Notes: generated by a model not told the origin, from the sequence alone. Counted from the stretch's first letter, positions 35,501-47,512 are shown. The stretch is DNA of 64,000 nt from Arctopsyche grandis (GCF_051622035.1 NC_135355.1:41638986-41702985), one strand, 5' to 3'. A program made the numbers and translations.

Positions 35501-35990
35501 ACATTATTATATATATAAAGACGGTAATCTATGTGTGTGTGTGTGTCCTAACGATAGCCGAACATAATGAATCGATAAAAAGCCTAAACTTTGTATAAAT
35601 TCATTTCGTCGAGACTTTGCCGTGTATCGAACCACTGATCTCAAAATAGCCTCATATATGTAGGTCTAAGCTGAGCTTAACGGTCACTAACACCACGCCA
35701 AATCCAATTCTTCAATTCGCCTTTTTTTTAAACATAATTGAAAAATCGTTCTCGCTATATAAAAATACGTAATTGTGACAATTTTATTTAGCGAGGTTTT
35801 GAACCACTATTTTTGTTTTCATATTAAACAATTACATATATTTTTTAATTAAATTAAAATTAAAATTAATTATATTTTGACGGTATTCGAAAAATAAAAT
35901 TGAATTTCTTTTTCGCGGGCGTGACCTTGAATCGAACCCAGGTTCTAGAATTCTGCGTCGTACGTGGTTCAGGCGCGTAGCCCACCCGTT
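35501..35990 (-). repeat. tRNA-like repeat, second SINE type
   Basis: On the minus strand two B-box-like segments occur: GGGTTCGATTC near 35930 (A-box-like GTGGGCTACGCG near 35980) and GTGGTTCGATACAC near 35635 (A-box-like TGGTGTTAGTGACCG near 35690). The right-most resembles a tRNA-derived head of a family different from the main SINE. Weak evidence. Confidence 0.35.
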
Positions 35991-35994
35991 TAAC

Positions 35995-36090
35995 ACTTTG
36001 GGGTGACCTGTCAGGTCACACTGGTCATTTTATTGTTGTTCTTATTTTTAAATAATAATAAATTAAATAAATAAAATAAATAAATCTATA
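35995..36090 (+). repeat. LINE 3' stem-loop and tail (family N)
   Basis: CACTTTGGGGTGACCTGTCA then GGTCACACTGGTC matches the loop and 3' arm of the hairpin at 38479-38518; an AAATAAATAAA tail follows. The 5' arm is missing. Confidence 0.55.
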
Positions 36091-36120
36091 GTCTCACCCA
36101 GAAAATGTGTGGTGAATTCA

Positions 36121-37210
36121 AATCATATGTAATTTGTTGTGTAATAATAATATTCAACGTTACGAGGTCAATGACCTAGGCTTGTTTATAGATAATACAA
36201 ACCTACAAAGCTCATACACCTTTTTCTTTACGAATATTTCTTTTTTCATATCGATTTTGACTAATAATTTTACTGTTAAATTATTCTTTGCTGTTAAGGA
36301 TGAGAGGCAAGCCTCTCTCCTTCAAGCGGATATTAACGTTGTTTTAGAGTTCAGTTCCAGTTAAGGGCTTGAACTGAATACTAGTAAATGTGCCATTATG
36401 AGTTATGGACGTGCGAATTTGCTCTATTGTCACGGATTTTCCATTGGATCCGTGTTGTTGAAGCGTGTGGAATCTATGGTCGACTTGGGTATCACTTTTG
36501 ATCCTCAATTCACCTTTCACAACCACATCAAGACAGTCGCTGACGTTTCTTTTCGTCGACTTGGATTTGTCTTGAGATATGCTAGGTTATTCTCCAACCC
36601 CTTGTCTTCTTGCTTGCTTTTCAACTCGCTTGTTAGAAGTAAGCTAGAGTATAATGCGATTGTGTGGAATCCGCATGAAGCAAACTACTCTCTTATTATC
36701 GAAAAAGTGCAAAAAGCATTTCTTCGTTTTCTATATAAGAAAGAGTATGAATACTACCCATATCTCTATCCTACTCCTTTCCTTTTGGGCATGCTTGGTT
36801 ATAATTCCCTTGAACTTCGGAGTAACTTCTCGTTAATTCGTTTTGTTCTCCAGCTACTGCGTGGTAATACGTCATGCCCGTTGTTGCTGGAACAGTTGGG
36901 ACTTTATGTACCTAGTAATTATATGCATGGTAGACATCATAATTTGATGGCTGTACCTCCTGCTCGCACAGTTCTTTTTCGAATGGCTCCTATACCAAGA
37001 GCTATTCGACTTCTCAATAAAATCGTTGCTGCCGTCCCTGAATGCGATATTTTCCATCTTGGTGAGCGTAGATTATCGGATATTATTTTAATATATTTAT
37101 CTGGTAACCTGCGCTCATCATTATTTTCTTAATTTGAATGTGATGTATGAGTGGAATCTTAATCTACTCTCTTCCATTTGGGACTCGCTGTGATTTTATT
37201 TTTATTTATA
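36121..37210 (+). pseudogene. LINE family D reverse transcriptase, C-terminal part
   Basis: A non-LTR retrotransposon ORF with one in-frame stop (36362-36364). Before it: FFAVKDERQASLLQADINVV, the region after the FADD core, which itself is lost. After it, a 244-codon ORF (36398-37132): LGITFDPQFTFHNHI, LVRSKLEYNAIVWNPHE, IEKVQKAFLRFLYKKEY, then a domain ending at LIYLSGNLRSSLFS. The 3' UTR runs into a minus-strand copy of the same family. Clade uncertain within the jockey/CR1 group. Confidence 0.8.
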
Positions 37211-37234
37211 TATTGTTTTATTTTATTTATTTAT

Positions 37235-37665
37235 TTATTTATTTTAAACAGACCATTGTGGCATAACAGGAATTCCTAAGGCGCCACAATGGTCAAAAAA
37301 TATAACACAAAAAAGAAAAAAAACAAAATAACAATTAAACATAAACATAAATACATCCATACATAAACATAAAAAATAGCATTTAATAATAACAGATAAA
37401 GTAAAAATATCAAATAAAATATAGCATAAGGAATGCCTTGCACCTACAGCCAGTTTCAATAAATATGTAAGAAACAACTACAAATACAAAACATCCCTGT
37501 AAGGCCCAAATGGAAGAGAGTTAATCAAAATTTCACTCATAAATCACAATCAATCATGAAAACAATGATGAGCGCAGACTACCAGATAAATGGGTTAGAG
37601 TAATTTCCGACAATTTATGCTCACTAAGGTGGAAAATATCACATTCAGTCTCGGCATTTTATGTT
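37235..37665 (-). mobile_element. LINE family D 3' end, opposite strand
   Basis: Minus strand: ORF end (CGAGACTGAATGTGATATTT), 3' UTR with CTCTTCCATTTGGGCC and GGTGCAAGGCATTCC, terminal stem-loop GACCATTGTGGCGCCTTAGG to GCCACAATGGTC at 37251-37294, then a TAAATAAATAAA tail. Tail-to-tail with the plus-strand copy, into which it seems to have inserted. Confidence 0.8.
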
Positions 37666-37900
37666 ACTCTTTCTTTTTATTTCTCCTGAAGAACATTTTT
37701 ATGTACTATTTTTGTTTTGTTTCATATGAAACTAAGAATGTGATTTTTGGATTTCATTTTTGATTTTTAAACTTTTGTACATTTATTCTTTTTTTATTTT
37801 TTATTTTTCTGTTTTTCATAATCAAATGTAGGCCATTGTGGCGCATTAGGTTCTTCCTGTAAAGCCACAATGGTCCAAAACTACTATAAATAAATAAATA
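37666..37900 (+). mobile_element. LINE 3' UTR and terminal stem-loop
   Basis: T-rich 3' UTR, then CCATTGTGGCGCATTAGG to GCCACAATGG at 37832-37873 and an AAATAAATAAAT tail. Probably the 3' end of the plus-strand copy that starts at 36121. Confidence 0.65.
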
Positions 37901-38449
37901 TAAAATTTAATCTCAAATTATTATTTTTTTATGCATAATTTAATTGGTATGACCGATTGCCGATTTCTTTTTTCAGTTTAGATTCCGATTAATTATTACT
38001 ATTCATATAGTAACTTTATTTTAAATCATGTATCAATCCGAAAGCATCCGTTGAAATATCAACGGACTTTAACTAGTAATTTATACTCACCCACAGCGTA
38101 GATTTTGTTCTAATGAAAAAGCCTCTAATATTCCATAAGCGGTTTGAATTATTAGAAAAATGACAATTTGCAACTGTCTAGACGTCGAGTTTTGAAAGTT
38201 AGTCTTGATTCGACGACAACATGTCTCGAAACTTTCAATGGCTCCTTTCACACTAAACACCGTCGTGTTTGATGTAATTCACTTTCGAAATTAAATAACA
38301 ACATGTTGTCGTCGTATAACTTTCCCTTAAAATGTTTTAGTCTTTGATGAGTGTTCGTTTATAAATAGAAACGATTTTAATAATGTGAAGAGATACGAGG
38401 CATTCACCGCACCCCAAAATTTTTGTCTCATATATTTATTTATTATTTT
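37901..38449. other. Unique AT-rich DNA
   Basis: No gene or repeat recognised. Confidence 0.4.
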
Positions 38450-38815
38450 TATAATAATAATAAAAAAAATAATATGACCAATGTAACCTGACAGGTTGCC
38501 CCAAAGTGTCACACCAGTCGTACAAAGAAATAAAATAAAAAAGAAAAGAACAATAAAAATTACCAATCATTCATCTCATTCGAATAGACTTGTGTTGAAT
38601 CTCAAGAAACTGACCAGCTCATCAACATGACAATTGAAGAGGTCCAAATGTTCATCTATCGCATTAAGGAAGCGAAAAGCCTTTACAAGAGACGAGTTAT
38701 TGAAAGCAGACGTTTTCCCAGGAATAGGTAGGAAAAGTAAATGATAACGCAAAACTCTACAACATTCAGGCGCCGAAAATTCAAATTCTTTTAAATTCAT
38801 ATTTAATGAGTATAA
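38450..38815 (-). pseudogene. LINE family N, C-terminal end and 3' stem-loop
   Basis: The ORF at 38800-38576 (CRVLRYHLLFLPIPGKT, FRFLNAIDEHLDLFN) aligns with the end of the ORF at 51591-52223. The terminal hairpin (38479-38518) has arms GACTGGTGTGAC and GTTACATTGGTC, pairing fully when G-U pairs are allowed, around CTTTGGGGCAACCTGTCAGG. An AAT-rich tail follows. Confidence 0.7.
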
Positions 38816-39524
38816 TATGTAATTATAGTGATCTTATGTAAAAAAAAATTTCGAGCAAAATCTGACAACCGGAAGTAGAACTTTTGTCTTGTGTAAGTTT
38901 CCCTACATTTGCCCTCAATTTACATCGAAAATGTCTCATAACTAGAGGTAGCCTAGTCCCAGTGCTATCCATTGTTCCATTGTTGTAAATCCATTGTAAA
39001 AAAGGTTCGGCAAACCTTTAACAATGCATTTACAACCTTTGAACAATATGCGGTACCTTCTGGGTCCGGTGACTACTCATAACCGGTATATTTAATTGCC
39101 GAATTTTGTTTGTGACCTTCTTATATTCCTCAAATACACAGATAAAGTAATGGGTTGGCCACATTGTGTATTCGTATAATATTTATGATGTCATGATATT
39201 TTGAATGATATCATTGAATTTCTAAAAAATATAATGCGAATACAAAAAAAGCAAAAAATTTGTTTTGAATCAGTTTTAACAAAATGAAAAAAATATGTAA
39301 GCATTGTTGAAACTAAAAAATACATAAATTTAAAGGTCAATACTTTTTTTAATCAATTTTCAATTATTATTTTAATTACAAAAAATTTTTTTTAATTATT
39401 TTATACATATACATATTTCTTCTTCGTAAGAAATATTTTTTGCGGACCTCAGTTGAGAAACCCTGAATACGTAGAATTAGAAAACATGATTTTCGGGGAA
39501 AACATCCAAAACCAAAGATTCTCC
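38816..39524. other. AT-rich DNA with one ACTTCCGG site
   Basis: Holds one CCGGAAGT motif near 38872 in a family-K-like context, an inverted pair near 38975-39040 (CATTGTAAA and GTTTACAACC-like), and otherwise nothing recognised. Confidence 0.35.
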
Positions 39525-39860
39525 CATTTTTACAAACCTCCTTTACGTTTCACTTACGATTATAATTCAGGAAAAAATTTGCCTCTTATCCGATGGTTTT
39601 CTTACTATGCCATATTGCTCATTTTGGTCATCAATATAAGTAAATGGATCCTCCGCTATTACGATAGGGATAAAATATCGTTTAAGACGCGTTTAAAGTT
39701 TGCGAATTTGAAATCTGGGTGACGTCTATGTAGTCTTTAATTTTATACATAGATGGCGGTAGTAAAATAAAATTATTGGTATTTTTATTCAAAATAATAA
39801 TTTATATATCTGAATATTATATACAAAACTAAAAAAGAGGTTTGTTTTTAAAAAACTTTA
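39525..39860 (+). repeat. Family B repeat, short copy
   Basis: Holds the open frame with PPLRFTYDYNSGKNLPLIR and YYAILLILVINISKWILRYY, and the right-end block CATAGATGGCGGTAGTAAAA then GTTTTTAAAAAACTTT. It lies just downstream of the lectin gene's 3' end. Confidence 0.65.
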
Positions 39861-39974
39861 ATGACGATTTGCGAACCTTCGTTTAGAAACCCTGCATACG
39901 TAAGATAAACAAGCACATACCCACATATCCCTTCTAGGTTTAACAAATATATTAATATTATTGTATTTATTATT

Positions 39975-42900
39975 TTATTGCTCGTCGGGAAGCTTGGAAA
40001 GTGTTGACAACTTAAGAGGAGTGTTTTGCATTGTTGTTAAAGTTTTTTCGCAGACAAACATTGCTCTCGCTGAACATTCAATGTCGTTTAGAGTTCCATC
40101 TCTGAACATACTACCACAGTGCTCCTTGCCTTGGTAATTATCGGGTTGGCCACTAGACCAATTGTCGTATCCACTTTCTTTCAGTGACATTCCTGAAACA
40201 AGCCACATACATACACTTTGAATAAATACAATGTTTGGCTTTACACTCAAATCAAAATCCTCACCGTCGATGCTTAGATAGATGCCCTCGCTCAATAGGT
40301 CATTGAAACCAATGTGAATTTCTGCTTTGTTGAAATTTCCTTTCAGAGACTTTTCAGGATGTTGGGCAAACATTTTCGTAAGAATTTTCGCCTCCGCATC
40401 GCTATTGATCGTCACCAGTGATGATTCTTCAGATATACAACTCGTAAAGGCTTGATTCCACGTGAGTGGTGTTGTGTGAATTTTGTAGCATCGGTCTGTG
40501 TCTGATGAATATGTGTAATCTGGTCGAATATAAAAATATTTATAAATTTACGTATCTCCGTCAATAAACTAGTCGTGTTAATATATTTTCAAAAATTATT
40601 TAAAATAAAAAATGTAGATCATGGACTCTTATGTAAACTACAAGTATATATTTCAATAAGTAGTGTGCACTTTTAAATGACAAAATTCAAAATAAATTAA
40701 ATCAGCTGATAACTAAAAATAATTGTATGCGATGTATGTAATTAAGCTTATTGTAAAAAACGAAATGTATGTAAGCTTATTGTAAATCAATTAGATACAA
40801 CATAACTTCTTATTGAATACTTATCTCGCAGATAAAACCGACTGAGGAGATATACAGTGAAATGTCAGATTTGACATATTTGGCCGAAAATCAATATATA
40901 TCGTGTATTACATTACACGAAGCTAGACGCCGAATTTGAAATTTATATATATACATATGAGAGTTAAAACTATAAATATTTAAATATTAGAAATAACGAG
41001 AACCTATAGAGCAAATTTTATAAAATATAGAGTGAATTATAGGCGTTTAAACAATTAAAATCTTATATAGTCATATCAAGGCGAACAGGTTGGAAGATAC
41101 GGGACTAACGCTTATTAAACGTCAGGAAGGTTTACGGGCCCCGTTTTTAAAACGCGTTGTATACGATATTTTATCTCCAACGTAATGGCAGACGATACAT
41201 TAACGTGTATTGATGACCAAAATGAGCAATATGGCAAAGTATGAAAACGATCGGATAAGAGATAAAAATGACCACTAACACGAAAGCCATGTGAAACGTA
41301 AAGCAGGTATGTAAAAAAATCAATCAAGTTCAAGTGACGAAGACTAGTACAATACCGCGACGACTATTTGACCTCAAGTGACGAGGATACGAACATTTTC
41401 ACGCCTTTTTATATATGTAAATAAAATACTTCAAACTGAGTTACAAAAATATCGCTGGACAATTTTCCAGAATAAGATTAGTTGATTTTCCTTAGCCTGC
41501 TGGAGACTGGAACGGATATATGTAATTCCATTAAATGTTACCTAAGTCGTACGTTTCGCAAATTTCATTCTGCGTTAAATTGAAAGTGGATCTTTTGCAC
41601 ACGTATTTTCTTATGTGAGTGCATGGCAAATCAGTATAGCCTTTTTTTTCCATTATTAAACAGTTTTCATTATTGTTGACGTTATTTGGCTCTCCCTGTT
41701 TCCATTTAAGATAAAATTCGGATAGTGGTTTTCCTGTAAAAACAAAACATGCCATTGAATGGTAAAATAAATAAATAATCATTTGATCACATGATTTGAT
41801 TAAAAAGTTTCAGATATTTAAACTAACATTTATATTTTTTTTGTTTTTATATACAGTATACATGTATTTATATCATTAGCTATGGTCTATTTTGATAAGA
41901 ACGTTATTCGAAAACAATTACATGAGATTTCTTATGTTGTTATCAAGGCTGTTAAGAAGGAGTTGTGATTTTTTGCTGGGGTTGGAGTCAAAGTCGAGAA
42001 AAAATGGATTTTGACTCCAATTTTACATATAAATCACATTTATATATTTGAATTTTTTTACTTAATATTATTGAACAACAAAAACTCACATTTGCTTTAC
42101 TTACCGGAGCGGAGTTTAATTAGTTTAATTAATAATAAAAAATAATTTATAGAAAGGGGAATGAAAAAATTACTTTTATTTAAATTACGTTATCTTTACT
42201 AAGTTTGATCCATTAAATTTGAATATGACGGTCTTTAACTGAAAATATATTACTGTTGTGCTAAAAGTGAATGCTAAAAGCAATAGTCAGATATTTTTTT
42301 CTATTGATTGTAATTTTTTAAAACGTTCATATCTCATAAAAGAAAAAAAAATAACAAAAATAATTATCATATTCGAATTTAATGGTTCAATCTTAGTAAA
42401 GATAGAATTAAAAATTATAACGTACTTTTTTCATTCTCTTTTCTATAAATTATTTTAAAAGCTCAAAATAGGCCTTTTTACTATTACGCTACGTACACCA
42501 ACATTAAAATAATAAAAAAAATATAAATATCAACTAGAAAAATAATGTATAAAATAGATAATTATCACTGGATCAGTAGCTAATAGAAGAGACCTAAGAA
42601 TTATTATAAACAGTAAAAAGCATATAAATTATAAATAAAAATGTAATAAATACCTTGAGTAGTGATAAATACTCCTTCTGAAAATATGTCATGTGCACCA
42701 ATCCATAAAAAATACTGCTGAGAATATTCTAAAATTTTATCAAACTCTTCCTTTGTCGACGGAACTATCAATTCAGCCCCTTCGTTTTGACAAGTGGTCA
42801 ATGCATCTGACCAATTCTTACCGAGAGAATGCACTTTGTAAAACGCATTAAATTCTTTAAAGTACTTGTAGTCTTTCCGAAAGAATGGCGTTTTTTGAGA

Positions 42901-43034
42901 ATCTGGAATTTAATTAGTATCAACCAGATAAATTCTGATTATTAAATGGTGACTAAATCTAATTTCAATCTACCTTCCTCTGATAAGCACAAACTGATTC
43001 CAAGTAGGACTAAAATTACTTCCACAAACAGCAT
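39975..43034 (-). CDS. Dual-CRD C-type lectin (immulectin-like), 5 exons
   Basis: A secreted pattern-recognition lectin; immulectins bind microbial sugars in moth haemolymph. Exons: 43034-42974, 42902-42654, 41733-41542, 40519-40265, 40192-39975, all with GT/AG borders and phase 1; they join to 324 codons. Residues 1-20 are a hydrophobic signal peptide starting MLFVEVILVLLG. CRD1 (about 30-151) has the EPN mannose-type motif at 118-120, Cys128/141/149. CRD2 (about 178-302) has a galactose-type QPD motif at 268-270, LND at 287-289, Cys278/292/300. Both CRDs carry the EG-turn block (SEGVFITTQG, SEGIYLSIDG) typical of the family. An intron sits at the same place in both domains. Polyadenylation signal AATAAA overlaps the stop. 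TATA-like motifs occur at about 43075-43101. The decayed copy lies just upstream. Confidence 0.9.
40737..41330 (-). repeat. Family B long copy in lectin intron 3
   Basis: About 590 bp present in intron 3 of lectin copy 1 and absent from the same intron of copy 2, which defines its edges. It matches 5700-6340. It inserted after the duplication, or copy 2 lost it. Confidence 0.65.
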
Positions 43035-43307
43035 GTTGTATACGTTGTAAAACAACATGTACTAATGCCAATATATGAACATAGATGTTCGTAATGTTAT
43101 AAGGTACTTGATCAACATTATAAAGAAACTCGTTTCGGTCCAAATATGCATTAAAAACTCATTAAGCGAAATTTTGAGATATACTACAATGCAGGTACAA
43201 ACTGGTCTTTCCTTTGATTGAGAAATTTAATTTTGTCGGTATTCTAATAAGTATAATATAACATAAGCATCTAATTAAATTTTTCTTACATTTATATTCA
43301 ACACTAG

Positions 43308-43767
43308 TATTTATTTTTTTATTTATTTTATCCAATAAATCATATACACTTGTCTTACAATACAGATCAATAAACACCAAATTATATATACATAAATACA
43401 TAATTATTATATATTTTTACATTACACTCGACATCTATGTATGGTCAAACATTGCAAGCATTTATACGATGCGAATTTATACGATCAGAATCCACAGAGA
43501 CATCTCTAGAGAAATTTTTGCAGCATTTTTTATACAAACCGGCGAACCTCGGGGACGTTGAATAACTTGCGAGAAGAAATTTGTGAGAGTGATAGGAAAG
43601 GGGATGCCAACCGTTTCAATGAAAATAAATTGGCAAACTCTGATAAGAAACGATCGACCTGGAGTCACAGACCAAGGTCTGGCCAATAGCAACCAGTGGA
43701 ACTCAAACGCGTGACCATTCTGTTTGAAAGCATTATATGCCAACCACTAGTCCATGTTGCTGGTTTA
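43308..43767 (-). repeat. SINE, head type c
   Basis: Minus-strand SINE: tail ATTTATTTTATCCAATAAAT, variant 3' hairpin region, body (GAGACATCTCTAGAG, AAATTGGCAAACTCTGATAAG, ACGATCGACCTGG) and type-c head ending ACTAGTCCATGTTGCTGGTT. Its tail-proximal 75 bp is repeated at 47950-48028, at the edge of the duplication. Confidence 0.8.
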
Positions 43768-43964
43768 TAAGTATAATATTGCTGTAATTAGTTGATAATA
43801 TATGTATGTATATCGTACGAAAATATGGAAAAATAGAGATTCAACATGTTTTCTCTCAGTCACCCGTCACATGCGAGCGACACACGAATACTAAATGCTC
43901 ATCGTAACATCAGAGGCAAAGCGTAAGATTTCCAAAATAATTAATTCACTGAGCGTTTTGCTAA

Positions 43965-44265
43965 GCCAGCAGTATAGCTTGGTGGTTGAGTTTATGTTTA
44001 GCAACGAGAGGTTACCGGGTTTGATCCCGTTCTAATCTTTAATACTGCTGGTCAGATTTGGATATTTGTGCTCCAAATCGATCGTTTCTTATCAGAGTTG
44101 GCCAATTTATCTGATTTTCAATGTGGAAACGGTTCCCCAAATTGACAAAAATTATTCTACCTGCTGTCACAAATATCTAAATTTGATTTATGTACAATAT
44201 GTAAAAAATTATGTACAAGCCTAATCCATAGATGTCTCTATGGATTAATTATTTAATTCATTTTG
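43965..44265 (+). repeat. SINE, head type d, no 3' end
   Basis: Starts AGCCAGCAGTATAGCTTGGT (A box), B box GGGTTTGATCCC near 44018, then TGCTGGTCAGATTTGG and the standard body. It ends within TCATTTTGATTTC, lacking the stem-loop and tail. Confidence 0.75.
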
Positions 44266-44814
44266 ATTTCATTTGGGTCAATGGAACGGAAGAGAAGCAC
44301 ATTCAACAAAGTGACAGAATGTTGGGTGCACATTTTCCAGGGTCAACCGTCACCTTTGTGAGGATGGGGGCGATTCTTCAGGGACATGGCATTGGGGCAC
44401 ATTCTGGATTGGACGATATTTTGCAGCCGGATGCTGAGCTACATGACATAGGAAGACAGGGCTGCCGTAGCAAATTTGGACATTGGTGATACGAGCAACA
44501 TGGATCAACCATGTGAGAAATTTTAGACCGAAGAAACAAAAAATAATGTTTTCCAAATGTAGAACATCGGATGACTAATTTTAGGCGATTAGAAATGTAA
44601 CTGTAACTGTTTCAATTGTAAAGGTGACGTAAATTGAAGTGTAAAGTAATTGTTTCCATTGTGAAGGTGATGTTAATGTAATGGAAGTTTAGTGTAATTA
44701 ATAAAATATGTCTAAATAGGACAATACATAATTAAACATAAAGTGATATAATATAATTGTATAAACATAAACTGATATAATATAATTGGATAAACAATAT
44801 ATAATTGATTTTTA
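44266..44814. other. Unclassified DNA between the lectin copies
   Basis: 44270-44500 is GC-rich for the window with ORFs on both strands (plus 44232-44489; minus 44556-44350); a retroelement origin is possible but no motif is clear. 44580-44700 has two copies of GTAAAGGTGACGT-like sequence about 60 bp apart. Confidence 0.3.
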
Positions 44815-45176
44815 GTATTAAATATGGCTAATTCAAATTGATAAATTTGAAATTGTAATGGCAACACAGACAAAACGCGATCAAACGGTAGTTTCAATTA
44901 TGATCGAAGCTTTCAAATTTTTCAAACTTTAAATAAACAAATATGAATGGATAAAAATAAAATTTATTCATTAATACGAATTTACTTCAATTAATTTATA
45001 TAGCAAGTAATTATTCACCTGAGACATATTTTTAATTATTTACATGAAAAGTTACCACATACACTTATCTCATACATTATTTTTTTTTCATTTAGCGGTA
45101 AATACCGGTATACCGGTAGTAGGAAAAATCATTTACTGTTTACCGGTTTATGAAATTTGACAATTAATTGCAATTC
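44815..45176 (-). repeat. Family H (hAT-like MITE), half copy
   Basis: Minus strand starts TTGCAATTAATTGTCAAATT, then ATAAACCGGTAAACAGTAAA and GGTATACCGGTATT, and continues to GATCATAATTGAAACTACCG and ATGGCAACACAGAC. It matches the left part of 56155-56735; the right end is missing. Confidence 0.6.
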
Positions 45177-45347
45177 CAATTGATCAGGCTCACTGACATG
45201 TATGTATGTACATGCTTCACATCTACATTTGGATGTATCCAATTTACTCTTTTACGTAAAAATGACTTTTTATTAAATCTCCATACTTTTCGATGCAAAA
45301 ATAAACAAGCATATACCCACACATCCACACACATTCCATCTAGTCTT

Positions 45348-45348
<1 letters not shown>

Positions 45349-45389
<41 letters not shown>
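45349..45389. repeat. (AT)n microsatellite
   Basis: About 20 AT dinucleotides just downstream of the 3' end of lectin copy 2; copy 1 has only a short AT stretch here. Confidence 0.9.
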
Positions 45390-45395
<6 letters not shown>

Positions 45396-45455
45396 TTATT
45401 ATATTTATTATTAATGTTTTATTGCTCGTCGGGAAGGTTGGTAAGTGTTGACAAC

Positions 45456-46633
45456 TTAAGTCAATTTTGTCAAAGTTTTTTCGCAGACAAACATTGCTTT
45501 CTCTGAGCATTCGATGTCGTTTAGAGTTCCATCTCTGAACATACTACCACAGTGCTCCTTGCCTTCGTAATTATCGGGTTGGCCACTAGACCATTTATCG
45601 TATCCACTTTCTTTCAGTGACATACCTGAAACAAGCCACATACACACACTTTGAATAAATATAATATTTGGTTTTTCACTCAATATCAAAATTCTCACCG
45701 TCGATGTTTAGATAGATGCCTTCGCTCAATAGGTCATTGAAACCAATGTAAATTACTCTTTTGTTGAAATTTCCTTCCAGAAACTTTTCAGGGTGTTGGG
45801 CGAACATTTTCGTAAGAATTTTCGCCTCCGCATCGCTATTGATCGTCACCAGTGATGATTCTTCAGATATACAACTCGTAAAGGCTTGATTCCACGGGAG
45901 TGGTGTTGTGTGAATTTTATAGCATCGGTTTGTGTCTGATGAATATTTGTAATCTGGTCGAATATAAACATATTTATAAATTTACGTATCTCAATACATT
46001 TTAAAAAAATATTTATATTATCAAAACTTCAGAGCATAGTCTTTAATGTAAGCTACTAGTATATATTTCAATAAGTAGTGCGCACATTTAATCATCAAAA
46101 TTTCAAAAAAAATCTTAAAGAAGATGCTATGTATTTTGGGATCATTCAAGTTCAATGCATATGTACATATGTATGTGCAACGGTTGTGCAAGTGACAAAG
46201 ACTAGTACAATACCACGACGACTATTGACGAGGATACTTTTGACTAATAAATATAAATTAAATACTTTATGTATTTAATGTACTTTACGTATTGAGCTAC
46301 AAAAAAATAATTTATATAATATGATCGCTAGACAATTTTCCAGATTAAGATTAGTTGATTTTCCTTAACCTAACGGAGAATGCAACCGTTACCTCATTTA
46401 TGTAAAATATAATATATGTATATGTAATTCCATTAAATGTTACCTAAGTCGTACGTTTCGCAAATTTCATTCTGCATTAAAAAGATAAAGGATCTTTTGC
46501 ACGCGTATGTTTTTATGTGAGTGCATGGTAAATCAGTTTAGCCTTTTTTTCCATTATTAAACAGTTTTCATTATTATTCACGTTATTTGGCTCTCCCTTT
46601 TCCATTGAAGATAAAATTCGGATAGTGGTTTTC
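45456..46633 (-). pseudogene. Second lectin copy, CRD1 lost, CRD2 open
   Basis: Exon 3 equivalent 46633-46444 is 190 bp instead of 192: two single-base deletions break the frame, and a stop appears (GGC TAA in the original frame). Exon 4 equivalent 45953-45699 (255 bp, the same as copy 1) and exon 5 equivalent 45625-45456 are open with intact splice borders and keep QPD, LND and all CRD2 cysteines. The C-terminus is about 16 residues shorter because of a small deletion that creates an earlier TAA. Exons 1-2, including the signal peptide, are absent. The intron between exons 4 and 5 has an in-frame TGA, unlike copy 1. A functional secreted product is unlikely unless a new upstream exon is used. 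Confidence 0.85.
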
Positions 46634-47512
46634 CTGTAAAAACAAAACATGTCATTGAATAGTAAATTTGTAAATTAAATAAATAATCATTTTCATTAAA
46701 TAATTTCAGATATTTAAGCTAGCATTTATATTTATTTTGTTTTTTTATACACTAAGTATGTATATCTATCTGAAATACTTATATCATTAGCTATGGTATA
46801 TTTTGATAAGATTGTTATTTGAAAACAATTACATGAGATTGCTTATGTTGTCGTTGAGTCGTGATTTTTTGCTGGGGTTGGAGGTCAAAGTCGTTAAAAA
46901 TTACTCCAATTTTACATGTAAATCACATTTATATATTTTAATTTTTTTACTTAATATTATTGAACAACAAAACCTCACATTTTTTACTTACCGGAGCGGA
47001 ATTTAATTCTATATTTAGTAAATTTGAATATGACAATGATTTTTGTTCCTTTATTCTCATTTTTAGCGCCTAAAAAATACGCAAATTTTACAGATATTTT
47101 TTTGCTTTTACAGTCTTTAACTAAAAATATATTACTGTTGTGCCAAAAGTGAATGTTAAAAGAAAGAGTCAGATATTTTTTTCTATTGATGGTAATTTTC
47201 TAAAACGTTTATATCTCGTAAATGAAAAAAACTAACAAAAATAATTGTTACATTCTAAGTCAATGGGTCAAAGTTAGTACAGATAGAATCAAAAATTATA
47301 TTGTCATTGCTTCATTCCCTTTTCTATAAATTATTTTAAAAGCTCAAAATAGGCTTTTTACTATTACGCTACGTACACCAACATTAAAATAATAAAAAAA
47401 ATATTAATACCAACTACAAAAATAATGTATAAAATAGATAATAATCACTGGATCAGTAGCTATTAGAAAAGATCTAAGAATTTTATAAACAGTAAAAATC
47501 ATATAAATTATA

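Larger units (their letters stand above)
39905..43385. repeat. Tandem duplication unit, copy 1 (lectin locus)
   Basis: Homologous to 45305-48028 in the same orientation through exons, introns and flanks. Unique to this copy: a family B insertion in intron 3 (40737-41330) and exons 1-2, replaced by other DNA in copy 2. The right edge of the homology lies inside the SINE at 43308-43767. Confidence 0.85.

Noticed and set aside
36344..36526. Antisense ORF in LINE D
   Set aside because: Shadow of the reverse-transcriptase frame on the other strand.
44232..44489. 85-codon ORF between lectin copies as a gene
   Set aside because: Begins inside a SINE; the remainder shows no conserved motif on either strand.
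45349..45389. Functional role for the AT repeat at the lectin 3' end
   Set aside because: A plain (AT)n microsatellite; copy 1 lacks it and keeps its polyadenylation signal.
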